Source: RGIG3701 sp031553595
Lineage (GTDB): Bacteria; Planctomycetota; Planctomycetia; Pirellulales; Thermoguttaceae
Reading direction: 5' to 3'
DNA length: 64,000 bases
NCBI GenBank assembly: GCA_031553595.1
Contig: JAVBLI010000012.1
Location: 62,001-126,000, forward strand
Part shown: one piece after another, positions 7,903-17,395 of the stretch
Position numbering within the stretch: the stretch's first letter is position 1
How the letters are laid out: each line of letters starts with the position of its first letter
The notes under the pieces: generated by a model
Databases searched by the model: none
Told to the model about the DNA's origin: nothing
Seen by the model: only the letters and a program-made list of their open reading frames with translations
Position numbers and translations under genes: made by a program

Positions 7903-10041
7903 ATGACCCGCTATTATCGAAACGCCATCATCTTCTGTCTCGCCGCTGTATTTTTCGCCGCGGTCGCTGTCCCGGTGCAGGCGATCACCCTTTTAGGCAT
8001 CGACACCGGCTCGCTGCTGGGGTACGACGTCACCGACCCAGGGAATCTGAATGAGTCGGGAAATCCTTCCCCGGCCGCCTTCACGCACGCTACCTGGATC
8101 GGTTACGCCAGTGGCAACAAGACGTTCTATACGGGCGAGGGCCCCTGTGGACTGTTCGACAACACCCTCGGCGGCGGAAACAACAAATGGTTTGACGACA
8201 GTACCCCGTCTTATGTCATGCTTCAATTTCCGACCGCGTTTACATTAACGCATTTCACGCTTTCCTCGGCCAACGATACGGTCGAGTATAATCGAAATCC
8301 CACGCAATGGGTCATGGAAGCGTCCAACAACGGCACAGACTGGGTTCCGGTTTACACCTACGAACCTTCCGGTACCAACACCTTCACGGAAAACGTGCAG
8401 GTGAAATTGTTTTCTTCCTTCTCCAGCGACACGCTCGCCGCCTCGGGCCTGAACGCCGCTCAGCAGACCGCTGTCCAGACTCGCCTGAATGCGCTGGGCA
8501 AAACCATCGACGCCGCGGATACGTTCACCAATCCTGGTGCCTATTCCTACTACCGCCTTTCGATTTCGGCGACGGCGGGCGCCAACTCCCAGATCGGCGA
8601 ATTGGAGCTTTTCGGCTACGCGGCCAAGGGGGCCTACATCAAAACTTCCGCCGCCGATGTCAACACTTCCGGTGTTTCAGGGATTTTCACCAACGCGACG
8701 TTTCATTTAGATGCCGCCGACAGAAATTCCATCACGACCGACGTCAGCGGCAACATTACCGCATGGGCCGACACCGACGGCCGTAAACTCGCCAACGGCA
8801 CAGCCCTGGCGTTCCAAACGCCCACGGATGGTGGGCTTGCCGGCCGGAATCTCAACGCGCCGACGGAATCCATACTTACCGTTGGCACAAAAAACTTCGA
8901 TTCCGTCCATTTCGGCCCGACCTCCGCGCTGCAAATCAACGACGCCAAAACCGCCAACACGGTGTTCATCGTCAACAAAGCGGATGACTACTTCACGAAC
9001 TTGGCCGGCATCTTCGGACAGCCCTCCGACTTCGGCATCCGCATGGCCGGAACTTCCATCGACAATGCGCAATGGCAATTGTTTGATGGCAACGAAGCCG
9101 ATTACGCGCGCGGCACGACAAGCAATGACACCTCCCTCTTTGGCTATTATGCCTATAACGGCAATCAGGCCCAGGGTCCCTTGAATACGTTCAATGTATT
9201 AACGGCCGTCGCCGGCGTCCTGAATTTAAGCGGCAACAATATTACGCTGGGAGCGTACTTCACGGTAAACGGCGAAACCCGCGACTACCAGGGCAACATC
9301 GTGGAAGTACTTGCCTTTGCCGACCGCCTCAGTGCCGCGGAAGTCAACATCGTGCAAACCTATCTGGGTGCCAAATACGGCTTATCGATGTCTTCGGGCG
9401 GCGCATCCCCCGCCACTTACAACACCGGCGGGTTCAGCAAACAGCAGTTTTTCCTCGCCAAGACGGATCATTGGGACATTCACAATAGCGGCGCCGGCGG
9501 ATTCGGCATCGCAACGATTAGCGCAGGCGGAAACAGCGCATTCGATTTATTCGGCACGCTGGCTCCGGCGCTGACCGACAACACAGTGATCATGGTCACC
9601 GCCGACCGCGACGATTCTTTCGGTACGGTTCCGATTACGGTCAGCGGACTGGATGGCGATTCGCTCTTCGCGCGTTGGGACAAGCTGTGGTACATTGACG
9701 TCGCAAATCCTCTCACGGGAACCGACGCGCTGATACTGGCGTTCAACGCCGTCGATGCGATGTATACCGGCGCGGGCATCGATGGTATCACAGAATGGAA
9801 CCTGCTCTTTTCCGCCGACGGCACCAACTATTCCACCCTCGGCAACGCGGACGTTTTCCTCAACGGCCTGCTCACCTTCGAGCTCGGGCTGGATGGTTTG
9901 TCGCCCGGCTTTTACGGTATCGGGTTTAACGACGCCCAGGCTACGCCGGAGCCCTCCACGTGGATGCTAATGGCGATGGGCCTGCTGGCCGGCTGGCGGG
10001 TAGTGGCACGGCGAAGAAAAATGGCAGAGCCGCAATCGTAA
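7903..10041 (+). CDS. PEP-CTERM surface protein, tandem paralog
   Basis: This 712-residue exported protein has the same layout as the preceding one: signal peptide ending PVQA, discoidin-like region (LTHFTLSSANDT, QIGELELFGY), LamG-like region (VQTYLGAKYGL), a module containing DAMYTGAGIDG, and a PEP-CTERM tail (ATPEPSTWMLMAMGLLAG). AGAGGTG at 7892-7898 serves the start. The paralog stops right after RRRK, but this protein continues with MAEPQS. Those codons and the TAA come from a family 2 repeat half-copy at 10024-10048, so the native stop appears to have been replaced. The gap from the previous gene is only 78 bp, so co-transcription is likely. Confidence 0.88.
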   Translation: MTRYYRNAIIFCLAAVFFAAVAVPVQAITLLGIDTGSLLGYDVTDPGNLNESGNPSPAAFTHATWIGYASGNKTFYTGEGPCGLFDNTLGGGNNKWFDDSTPSYVMLQFPTAFTLTHFTLSSANDTVEYNRNPTQWVMEASNNGTDWVPVYTYEPSGTNTFTENVQVKLFSSFSSDTLAASGLNAAQQTAVQTRLNALGKTIDAADTFTNPGAYSYYRLSISATAGANSQIGELELFGYAAKGAYIKTSAADVNTSGVSGIFTNATFHLDAADRNSITTDVSGNITAWADTDGRKLANGTALAFQTPTDGGLAGRNLNAPTESILTVGTKNFDSVHFGPTSALQINDAKTANTVFIVNKADDYFTNLAGIFGQPSDFGIRMAGTSIDNAQWQLFDGNEADYARGTTSNDTSLFGYYAYNGNQAQGPLNTFNVLTAVAGVLNLSGNNITLGAYFTVNGETRDYQGNIVEVLAFADRLSAAEVNIVQTYLGAKYGLSMSSGGASPATYNTGGFSKQQFFLAKTDHWDIHNSGAGGFGIATISAGGNSAFDLFGTLAPALTDNTVIMVTADRDDSFGTVPITVSGLDGDSLFARWDKLWYIDVANPLTGTDALILAFNAVDAMYTGAGIDGITEWNLLFSADGTNYSTLGNADVFLNGLLTFELGLDGLSPGFYGIGFNDAQATPEPSTWMLMAMGLLAGWRVVARRRKMAEPQS

Positions 10042-10048
10042 GATTGCG
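10024..10048 (+). repeat. Family 2 half-copy overlapping the end of the PEP-CTERM gene
   Basis: These 25 bases are identical to 5329-5353, including the CAATC-GTAA-GATTG hairpin. The repeat supplies the last codons and the TAA stop (10039-10041) of the upstream gene. The opposite arm is missing. Confidence 0.85.
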
Positions 10049-10069
10049 ATAACAACGAACATACAAGAA

Positions 10070-10177
10070 AATAGTAGCCGGGAATGTAGCGTAACGCAGA
10101 GACCGGGTCGAAATAGAAGATAATTTCCCACTTCGACCCGGTCTCTGCGTTACGCTCCGCTCCCGGCTGCTGCTTTT
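10070..10177. repeat. Palindromic intergenic element, family 1 copy C
   Basis: Inner arms 10091-10112 and 10132-10153 are perfect 22-bp inverted copies. Outer ends are TAGTAGCCGGGA and TCCCGGCTGCTGCTTTTT. It lies between the convergent PEP-CTERM gene and metY and probably acts as a two-way terminator. Confidence 0.9.
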
Positions 10178-10186
10178 TGTCCGCGC

Positions 10187-11512
10187 TTACGCCCGGATCG
10201 CCTGCGCAAGATCCGCGATCAGGTCATCCGCGTTTTCCAGTCCGATGGCCAGCCGCACGAAGTCCGGCGTGACGCCCGACGCGATTTTTTCCTCATCCGA
10301 CAACTGCTGATGCGTGGTCGACGCCGGGTGGGCGATCAGGGAGTGCACGTCTCCGATATTCGTCACGTGGCTGAAGAGTTTCACGGCCCGGATGACTTTC
10401 TTCCCGGCTTCCAGCCCGCCGCGGATGCCGAAGCCGATGATGCCGCCCGCGCCGTCCATATATTTCTTGCAATTCGCGTAACTCGGGCTGGATTTCAGGC
10501 CCGGGTAATTCACCCACGCCACCTCCGGCTGCGCCTCGAGCCATTCCGCGATCTTTTGCGTCGTCTCACAAATCCTCGGCCAGCGCAGCGGCAGCGTTTC
10601 CAGCCCCTGCAAAATCAGCCACGAATTAAACGGCGAAATCACCGGCCCCCAGTCCCTCAGCAGGCAGCAGCGTGCCCGCGCGACGAACGCCGGGTTAATG
10701 ACTGTGCCGTCCGCGTCTTTCACGCTGTCTCCGCCGAAATTATCGTAAAACACCAGGCCGTGATACGCGGGGTCCGGGCCGGTGAATTCGGGGAACTTGC
10801 CGGGCGTGCCGTATTTTTTGCCCGTCCAGTCGAAGCGGCCGGAGTCGACGATCATGCCGCCCATGCTCGTGCCGTGGCCGCAGATGTATTTCGTCAGCGA
10901 GTACACGATGATGTCCGCGCCGTGCTCGAAGGGCAGGAACCCGTACGGCGCGACCGTATTATCCAGCACCAGCGGCAAGCCATGCTTGTGGGCGACGTCC
11001 GCGATCATCCGGAAGTCGAGCACTTCGTTCTTCGGATTCCCGATACTTTCGCAGTACACGAAGCGGGTGTTTTCGTCGATGGCCGCGGCGATTTTTTCGG
11101 GCGAGTCCATCTCCATCCAGCGCACCTCGATGCCCAGCCGGGAGAGCGTGTTATTAAACAGCGACGACGTTCCGCCGTACACCGCGGGGGAGGTAACGAA
11201 GTTTTGGCCGCATTTCGTGAGGTTCATGAGCGTGAGGAAAATCGCCGCCTGCCCGCTGGCCAGGGCCAACGCCGCCGCGCCGCCGTCCATCGCCGCCATG
11301 CGCTTCTCCAGCACGTCCGTCGTGGGATTCATCAGCCGCGTGTAAATATTTCCCGGCTGCGACAGCTCGAACAGCGCCGCCGCGTGCTCCGGCGAGTTAA
11401 ACGTATACGCACTACTCATATACAGCGGCACCGACCGCGAATTCGTATCCGAATCCACCACATGCCCGGCATGAATCGCCTGCGTGTCCCGATGACATTT
11501 TCGTTCCGACAT
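10187..11512 (-). CDS. metY: O-acetylhomoserine sulfhydrylase (Cys/Met metabolism PLP enzyme)
   Basis: This PLP-dependent cytoplasmic enzyme makes homocysteine from O-acetylhomoserine and sulfide, in direct-sulfhydrylation methionine synthesis. The 441 residues start at MSERKCHRDTQAIHAG; AAAGGAG lies 10 bp upstream, ruling out a 40-residue longer form. Family signatures are QPGNIYTRLMNPTTD, LASGQAAIF, and the PLP lysine in VYSLTKYICGHG. The insertion with PDPAYHGLVF is typical of O-acetylhomoserine enzymes as opposed to cystathionine synthases. It is a single gene, convergent with the PEP-CTERM pair. Homocysteine would feed the methyltransferase encoded at 36311-38209. Confidence 0.93.
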   Translation of the reverse strand: MSERKCHRDTQAIHAGHVVDSDTNSRSVPLYMSSAYTFNSPEHAAALFELSQPGNIYTRLMNPTTDVLEKRMAAMDGGAAALALASGQAAIFLTLMNLTKCGQNFVTSPAVYGGTSSLFNNTLSRLGIEVRWMEMDSPEKIAAAIDENTRFVYCESIGNPKNEVLDFRMIADVAHKHGLPLVLDNTVAPYGFLPFEHGADIIVYSLTKYICGHGTSMGGMIVDSGRFDWTGKKYGTPGKFPEFTGPDPAYHGLVFYDNFGGDSVKDADGTVINPAFVARARCCLLRDWGPVISPFNSWLILQGLETLPLRWPRICETTQKIAEWLEAQPEVAWVNYPGLKSSPSYANCKKYMDGAGGIIGFGIRGGLEAGKKVIRAVKLFSHVTNIGDVHSLIAHPASTTHQQLSDEEKIASGVTPDFVRLAIGLENADDLIADLAQAIRA

Positions 11513-11967
11513 GATTTGACTCTCCTTTCCCCTCACAACATTCTTCGCCGCCGCGTGACAAACGGCGCGCATACTATTATAATATTCTAACAACAAAACC
11601 CAAAAATACGAGAGGGGGGAGATGACGGTCATCCTCCCTGTGTATGCTCAGATGGACTTTTTATCCATTCATCCACATCTTCCCCTTCTCTTTTCCACAA
11701 CATTTTGTGACTTGAGAATCCCCCATGCTCCCGGCGGAACACTCGCTTTATTTGTCTCATTTTACCTATTCACAAGTGCGTTATTGATATGTATGGTAAA
11801 AAACTAATAAATCTACTTTTCGATACATTATTTTTTGTTTTTTTCCACTTTTATCACGTCCAGTATCTTGTTTTTCCAAAATGTCTGAAATTATACTCTG
11901 AACTAATCACCTGGTACAACATGTCATCGGGATTGCTTTATTGGTTTATGATATCGGAGATTCTATC
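11513..11967. other. AT-rich intergenic region between divergent genes
   Basis: About 455 bp separate metY from the LEARQML protein. No credible gene is present. For the plus strand, TTGTTT at 11868-11873, 18 bp, and TATACT at 11892-11897 could drive the downstream gene. The rest is T-rich without repeats I can recognise, and I see no S-adenosylmethionine riboswitch fold next to metY. Confidence 0.45.
11576..11604 (-). promoter_or_regulatory. Candidate promoter of metY
   Basis: On the minus strand TATAAT (11576-11581) is preceded at 17 bp by TTTGGG (11599-11604). The -10 is perfect, the -35 weak. The expected start is about 55 bp upstream of the ATG. Confidence 0.45.
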
Positions 11968-14280
11968 ATGAGTAAGCGTTCAAATTCGGAAAACAAAAAA
12001 CATCTGCGGAACCGCACCCTGCGTTTGGAAAACCTGGAAGCGCGCCAGATGCTAAGCGTCTCCCCGCTGGGTCTGGAAGACACCATGGCCAGCGTCGGCA
12101 CCTATGCCGGGTCGGCTGCCCCCGTGGTCAATTACGAAGCACCGGTCGCGATGGCCAGCTTCGGAGTTCAGAGCAATAACATCGTCACCCTCGGCGCGGA
12201 AGAGGCAGGAGCTTCCGACGTGAGCGTCAGCGCCGTGGGAACGAAGGTTACCGTTTCCTTCCCCGCGACGAAAGGAACGGTATACACCATCGTAACGACA
12301 GCCTATGACAGCGAACTCAACGAAAAACCTGCCGTATTCAAAACGGTGACGGCCACGAAGACCGCTGACTATACCTACTCCTTCGCCGGAAGAGTGGGTT
12401 ACGAATACGAAGTCGAAGTTTTTGCTGGCAGAGTCACAAGTTCCAACTACCTAGATGCTGATGCCCCCATTGGCAGCGAATACACCTTCATTCTGGCCAC
12501 CCCCAAGCTGACGAACATCAAGGCCGACGCCACGGACGGAGCAATCACGCTGAAACTGAACACGCTTGCCACCGGTTTCGACCTTACATCCCTGACGTTC
12601 AAGGCGAAATTCAATAATGCCAAAACGACAACCACGTATACTGTCACGGAGTCGGCCGGCGTTTACACGCTTTCAGACGGCACAAATAATTTCACGCTCA
12701 GTGCCGATCTCACGGCCCAGACCATCACCATCAGCGGGCTGACGCGAAATCTGAAGCAGACGCTCCAGGTGAATATGGTCGACGCCAATGACAATACCGC
12801 CTCCGCATTCTCCACGGCCGTCACCGCCGCCACCGCGAAAACGACGATGGATCAGGCGACCACCGTAGCCGCCAGCCTGACCCAGGGAACCGAAGCCAGT
12901 TCCGCGACTGTCACCTGGAAGGGTGTCGATCTGGCCACGACCTATACGATCCAGTACACCTACACGAACGCCAACAATAAATCCGTGACCGTCACGGCCA
13001 CCAAAAAAGCGAGCGTCGACGCCAATGGCGATGGAAAGTACATCATCACGGGCATGCCGGCGAAGACCGAATGCACGATTGCCGTCACCACCAACGCGGC
13101 GAATGGTAATTATATCGCCAGCAAGGCGACGGGGATCTCGGCAGCCGCAACCGTTAAGACCTACGCTTCCCTGCCCGCCGTCACGCTGAAGCTTGCCAAG
13201 GCGTACGAGGATGGCATGGACATCCAGATCACGAACTGGAAAGCCCTCAGCACGGCGATGGGCGAACGCACTGACCAGAAGATTACCGCCGTAGTCACAG
13301 CCGGCACCACCACTACCACCGTGGTAATTCCCGTTAGCGCCGTAACGCCTTCCGCCGACGGCAAAACGGCGACCTTCTACATCGGCAACCTCAACGACAA
13401 CACGACGTATACCGTCGTTGTCACGGCCGGCGCCAACGAGGCGGCTTCCGGAAAAGCCACCACAATTAAACCCAAAACCGCGCTGACAAGCTATAACAAA
13501 GTTACCAATGTCACGGCTACGGCTACCAGCTATGACAAAATTGACGTAACTTGGAATGCCGTCACAGGCAAAGATTCTGCGACCAACGCAGCATCTTACA
13601 CTGTGCAGGTGACGGACTCGGCCGGTAAAGCCGTGAAAACCGTCAAGGTCACCGGCGGCAAAACGAGCACTTCCATCACCGGTCTGAAGGCAAACACCTC
13701 TTATACCGTTGTTGTTTTCGCCAACGGCGATACGAAATTCAGCGTAGGCACACCCAGTGCTGCCGCCACCGCTAAAACCAATGAAAAAATGGACAAGCCG
13801 GTAATCACTATCGACAAAATCGGCCAACAGGGCAGCCTCTCTGCAAGCCTTATTTTCAATTGCGGCGTGAATCTGAGCGAATGCAGCAACGTGTCAGTCT
13901 CCTTCAAAATTGCCGGTTCCGGCAGTGGACTTGTTGAATTATATCCTAACGTGTGGGTCAGAGCTTCCGATTCCGCTTCTGTTTCGACTACCCTCAGCAC
14001 CACTGAAAATTCGAAATATCTCTCGACGCCTCTGAACAAATACGGAAAATATGGATACGATGCTGAGGCTACCATCTCGTTCTCCGTAAATGCAGCCGGA
14101 AATGGCGTATTGTCCGGTTTTGGAGATTTTTACGACTCACTGCTTGCAGCTATGTATGATGGCAAGGGTTCCGGCACGGTTACCATCACCCAAATTACCG
14201 CAACGAAAGTTGTGGATGGGGTAACCCAGAACCTTAGTTGGCAGGGCTCGTCGGTCTCCCCGACAATTACACTGCCCTAA
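11968..14280 (+). CDS. Planctomycete LEARQML secreted protein with fibronectin III-like repeats
   Basis: The 770-residue protein begins at an ATG after GGAGA and opens with a basic segment, then LRLENLEARQMLSV. This matches the N-terminal motif that Planctomycetota place on very large exported proteins in lieu of a standard signal peptide. From about residue 60 it consists of beta-sandwich repeats. The clearest is fibronectin type III-like (KVTNVTATATSYDKIDVTWN through TSITGLKANTSYTVVVFANG, about 510-600), with weaker repeats before it. Thr and Ala are abundant and Cys is nearly absent. The last 150 residues form a separate beta-rich domain. A cell-surface or matrix role is inferred; no catalytic motif is seen. 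Confidence 0.82.
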   Translation: MSKRSNSENKKHLRNRTLRLENLEARQMLSVSPLGLEDTMASVGTYAGSAAPVVNYEAPVAMASFGVQSNNIVTLGAEEAGASDVSVSAVGTKVTVSFPATKGTVYTIVTTAYDSELNEKPAVFKTVTATKTADYTYSFAGRVGYEYEVEVFAGRVTSSNYLDADAPIGSEYTFILATPKLTNIKADATDGAITLKLNTLATGFDLTSLTFKAKFNNAKTTTTYTVTESAGVYTLSDGTNNFTLSADLTAQTITISGLTRNLKQTLQVNMVDANDNTASAFSTAVTAATAKTTMDQATTVAASLTQGTEASSATVTWKGVDLATTYTIQYTYTNANNKSVTVTATKKASVDANGDGKYIITGMPAKTECTIAVTTNAANGNYIASKATGISAAATVKTYASLPAVTLKLAKAYEDGMDIQITNWKALSTAMGERTDQKITAVVTAGTTTTTVVIPVSAVTPSADGKTATFYIGNLNDNTTYTVVVTAGANEAASGKATTIKPKTALTSYNKVTNVTATATSYDKIDVTWNAVTGKDSATNAASYTVQVTDSAGKAVKTVKVTGGKTSTSITGLKANTSYTVVVFANGDTKFSVGTPSAAATAKTNEKMDKPVITIDKIGQQGSLSASLIFNCGVNLSECSNVSVSFKIAGSGSGLVELYPNVWVRASDSASVSTTLSTTENSKYLSTPLNKYGKYGYDAEATISFSVNAAGNGVLSGFGDFYDSLLAAMYDGKGSGTVTITQITATKVVDGVTQNLSWQGSSVSPTITLP

Positions 14281-14315
14281 TGACTGACAGCCTCCTTGCG
14301 AGACTGCGATATTCG

Positions 14316-14348
14316 AAGGACGACATGGCAACATGACGTCCTTTTTTT
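14316..14348 (+). terminator. Rho-independent terminator after the LEARQML gene
   Basis: A 12-bp stem with one mismatch (AAGGACGACATG with CATGACGTCCTT) closes a GCAA loop and runs into seven Ts, starting 36 bp after the stop. Confidence 0.85.
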
Positions 14349-14393
14349 GTTGCATTTCGGGTGAAATGGGGGAATGGTTTCGCCATTCCGATG

Positions 14394-14501
14394 AACAACA
14401 GCCGGGAAGGGAGCGAAGCGGAATGACCGGATAGAATCACGGGATTTTTCCCATTTCTATCCGACCTCTGCGCTAACGCTCCATTTCCGGCTGCTGTTCT
14501 T
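14394..14501. repeat. Palindromic intergenic element, family 1 copy D
   Basis: Ends are AACAACAGCCGGGA and TCCGGCTGCTGTTCTT. The inner arms (GACCGGATAGAA with TTCTATCCGACC) carry one mismatch. It lies between the convergent LEARQML and isomerase genes, just beyond the plus-strand terminator. A small GGAATGG/CCATTCC hairpin sits at its left flank (about 14371-14389). Confidence 0.85.
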
Positions 14502-14535
14502 GCGGATATATCCATTTGATAATGGTTCTATCGGC

Positions 14536-15960
14536 TCATTCCACACACACACATTTCAGCCCCATCAGCGAGGCCACTTTTTTCAGCCTGTCCGCCACGT
14601 GCCCGACGCCGACGGCGCAGTGGTGGGCCGGGCCGTGCTGACACCACGCGTCCATGAAATCGCGCGCCCCCAGCGGGAAACGGTACCGGCTGTTGGTGTT
14701 TCCGATTTCGAGGATGGGCCCGGGCACCGATTCCCCTTCCGCGACGAGCAGCCGCAAGTCGCCGTCCGGAGCGTCCACCACCGCCAACAGCGTCACCGGC
14801 CCATGCTGCACCGACATCTCCACGCTCAGGCCGCTGCCCACTTTCCCGTGATACACCTCCAGCGGCCGGAGTTTCGTCCGGCTTTGGGCGATGGCCGTGT
14901 GGCCGGGCCCGTCATGCCCCATGAGGATGACGTCCGCGTCAAAATCCATGGCGTAAAACTCGGTGAACGAGCCGCCGGCGCCCAGGGCGTCCAGAATTTT
15001 CATCGCGTGCACATTCTTCACTTCATATTCCCCCGCGACGGGGACGTGCCGGGCCGTCAAGAGCGAATTCCCGACGATCACCGAGCCGATCAGGTCGACG
15101 TACGTTTCATCTCCCGCGCCGCTGAAGAAATACGCCAGCGCGTCCAGGCGGTTTTCGTTCACCATCCGATCCAGCGCCGCCGACGTCCGTGCCGCCCGCG
15201 CGATTTCCGCCGGGCTGCATCCGGGCTGAATATCAAAATGCGTTTCCATTTCCGCGATTTTCGCCTGAATTTCCACTTCCGTCACGTCCCGCCGCAGCGC
15301 CTCGAGTTGCTGCGTCTCCAGGATTTCGAAGTGCGTGCCCATCTGCGAGGAGAATTTCGTCAAATCGCTGTAAATGTCCAGCATTCCATTATAATAATGG
15401 CCCAAGAGGCCCACGCGGCAATTCCGCATGGTCTCGGCCACCCGCGCCGCCGCCACCCAGTCCGCGATGCGTCCCCACGCCACCGAATCGTCGCGCAACG
15501 TACCCGTCACCTGCCGAAACGGAATGCCGCTGCGCAAAAAGACGTTCGCGATCTCCGGCACACTACACGCCTGGCAATGCGCCAGCCAATGGCCCGTCAT
15601 CCGCGTGCGATCATTCAGGGCGTTAAACTGGGCGTAATCGATCGCCCGCACCGGCTGCAAATTCAGCACCACCACCGGCACCCCCGCATCCCGCACCACG
15701 GGCAGCACCGTCGATGACAGCGCGTACGTGGACACATAAAGAAACACCAGCCCCACGCCTTCTTCCCGAAAGCGCCGCGCGGCCTGCACCGCCAACTCCG
15801 GCGTGTCCACCATCCCGGCATCCACCACCGCCACGCCCTCCATCGCCGCCAGCTGCTCGGCAATTTCCGTCTGATATCCCACCAGCCGCTGCCGCAGCCC
15901 CTCGAACTGCCCCCAGTACGTGTCCAGCCCGATTCCAAAAAGTCCGATTTTCAACACCAT
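14536..15960 (-). CDS. L-arabinose/L-fucose isomerase-family protein
   Basis: The 474-residue cytoplasmic protein has the Rossmann-like N-terminal half and the catalytic C-terminal half of the AraA/FucI fold. Residues lining up with the E-E-H-H catalytic/metal set are visible: GEYEVKN (first Glu), FTEFYAMDF (second Glu), ILMGHDGPGH (first His), and WCQHGPAHHCAVG (second His). A ketol isomerase reaction on a five- or six-carbon sugar is therefore likely. The sequence is not close enough to canonical AraA to fix the substrate. AAAGGAGAT precedes the ATG. It is transcribed divergently from rhaA, suggesting shared control of plant-sugar use. Confidence 0.8.
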   Translation of the reverse strand: MVLKIGLFGIGLDTYWGQFEGLRQRLVGYQTEIAEQLAAMEGVAVVDAGMVDTPELAVQAARRFREEGVGLVFLYVSTYALSSTVLPVVRDAGVPVVVLNLQPVRAIDYAQFNALNDRTRMTGHWLAHCQACSVPEIANVFLRSGIPFRQVTGTLRDDSVAWGRIADWVAAARVAETMRNCRVGLLGHYYNGMLDIYSDLTKFSSQMGTHFEILETQQLEALRRDVTEVEIQAKIAEMETHFDIQPGCSPAEIARAARTSAALDRMVNENRLDALAYFFSGAGDETYVDLIGSVIVGNSLLTARHVPVAGEYEVKNVHAMKILDALGAGGSFTEFYAMDFDADVILMGHDGPGHTAIAQSRTKLRPLEVYHGKVGSGLSVEMSVQHGPVTLLAVVDAPDGDLRLLVAEGESVPGPILEIGNTNSRYRFPLGARDFMDAWCQHGPAHHCAVGVGHVADRLKKVASLMGLKCVCVE

Positions 15961-16010
15961 GATTCATCTCCTTTTCAAACCACAATCCACTAACCCCAAA
16001 CCACCCCCCT

Positions 16011-16086
16011 ATTATACCCGGGGGCGAAAATAAATGCCAGCCTTCCCCCGGCGTGCCTTGTTTCCACCCACAAGGGGGAATATAAT
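16011..16086. promoter_or_regulatory. Divergent promoter region between the isomerase-like gene and rhaA
   Basis: For rhaA: TTGTTT 16058-16063, 17 bp, TATAAT 16081-16086. For the minus-strand isomerase: CTGGCA 16035-16040, 18 bp, TATAAT 16011-16016. Between the two -10 boxes lies a CCGGGGG/CCCCCGG inverted repeat (16018-16024, 16045-16051). It overlaps both promoters' core region and could be an operator; that role is inferred. Confidence 0.6.
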
Positions 16087-16152
16087 GGAAGATGCAGGGA
16101 GACCCTTCCCGGCACCGGAGGAGCGAAATGTTTATAGAAAAAGGAGAATCCC

Positions 16153-17394
16153 ATGTCCCGTTTTGAAACCGCGAAAACCATGTATGCCGAGATCGGCGTG
16201 GATGCCGAGGCGGCCCTGGAGGCCCTGCAGAAAGTCCGTATTTCCATGCACTGCTGGCAGGGCGACGACGTGTCCGGTTTCGAAAACTCCGGCAGTCTCG
16301 ACGGCGGAATCGCCGCCACGGGCAATTATCCCGGCAAGGCCCGCAATCCCCGGGAACTTTTCGCCGACATCGACACCGCCTTGAGCCTCATTCCCGGCGA
16401 CCACAAGGTGAACGTCCACGCGTGCTACGCCGTCACCGACCGGAAAGTCGACCGTGACGCCCTGGGGCCCGAGCATTTCGCGGCATGGGTGGAATTCGCC
16501 CGTGACCGGAATCTCGGCCTGGACTTCAACCCCACGTTTTTCTCGCACCCGAAGGCCGCCGACAGTTTAACGCTTTCGCACCCCGATGCCGGCATCCGCC
16601 GTTTCTGGGTGGAGCACGGAAAAGCGTGCCGCCGGATCACGGAATATTTCGGCCGCGAGTTGGGCATGCCGAGCCTCAACAACGTCTGGATTCCGGACGG
16701 CTACAAAAACATCCCCTCCGACCGGCTCGGCCCGCGGGCCCGCCTGAAGGATTCGCTCGACGAACTGTTCAGCGAAAAACTCGACCCGGCCTGCATCGTC
16801 GACAGCGTGGAGTCCAAGGTTTTCGGCCTGGGTCTTGAGTCCTACACCGTCGGCTCGCACGAGTTCTACCTCAACTACGCCAACCGCCGCGACGTCCTGT
16901 GCCTGCTGGATTCCGGGCATTTCCATCCCACGGAAACCGTTTCCGACAAAATTTCCTCGATGCTGCTGTTTTTCGACCGCCTGGCCCTGCATGTCAGCCG
17001 CCCCGTCCGCTGGGACAGCGACCACGTGGTGCTTTACGAGAACGAATTGCAGGCCATCGCCGGGGAGATCGTCGGGGCCGACGCTCTGGGCCGCGTCATT
17101 ATCGGGATGGACTTTTTCGATGCCAGCATCAACCGCATCAGCGCCTGGGTGGTGGGGATGCGGAACATGCAGAAGGCCCTGCTTTTCGCGCTCTTGCAGC
17201 CGCACGCGGCGATGGCCGAGCTGCAAAACGCCGGCGATTTCACCCGTCTGATGGTCGAGCAGGAAGAGCTGAAAATGTGTCCTCTGGGCGACATCTGGGA
17301 CGAATTCTGCCTCCGCAACGACGTCCCGCCCCGCAGCGAGTGGTTCCCCATCGTGCGCGAATACAAAGCAAACGTTTTATCACAACGAACTTAA
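16153..17394 (+). CDS. rhaA: L-rhamnose isomerase
   Basis: This enzyme interconverts L-rhamnose and L-rhamnulose in the cytoplasm, the first step of rhamnose catabolism. The 413-residue length is typical. The opening (ISMHCWQGDDVSGFE) is a family signature. Metal-site residues lie in VDSVESKVF, LLDSGHFHPTETVSDK and RWDSDHVV. A strong AAAAAGGAGA sits upstream of the ATG. rhaB and rhaD are not in the window. A secreted multidomain protein follows after a repeat-filled gap. Its position opposite a second sugar isomerase gene points to breakdown of rhamnose-containing plant or algal polysaccharide. Confidence 0.95.
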   Translation: MSRFETAKTMYAEIGVDAEAALEALQKVRISMHCWQGDDVSGFENSGSLDGGIAATGNYPGKARNPRELFADIDTALSLIPGDHKVNVHACYAVTDRKVDRDALGPEHFAAWVEFARDRNLGLDFNPTFFSHPKAADSLTLSHPDAGIRRFWVEHGKACRRITEYFGRELGMPSLNNVWIPDGYKNIPSDRLGPRARLKDSLDELFSEKLDPACIVDSVESKVFGLGLESYTVGSHEFYLNYANRRDVLCLLDSGHFHPTETVSDKISSMLLFFDRLALHVSRPVRWDSDHVVLYENELQAIAGEIVGADALGRVIIGMDFFDASINRISAWVVGMRNMQKALLFALLQPHAAMAELQNAGDFTRLMVEQEELKMCPLGDIWDEFCLRNDVPPRSEWFPIVREYKANVLSQRT

Positions 17395-17395
17395 A

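Noticed and set aside
5752..10041. Exosortase or other sorting machinery beside the PEP-CTERM genes
   Set aside because: No polytopic protein with exosortase Cys/Arg/His motifs is encoded anywhere in the window.
10310..11590. 426-codon plus-strand frame over metY
   Set aside because: Arg/His-rich shadow of a clear PLP enzyme.
11513..11640. Possible SAM or cobalamin riboswitch before metY or the MTHFR fusion
   Set aside because: Neither leader shows the conserved multi-helix core; the distance from promoter to start is too short at 38209.
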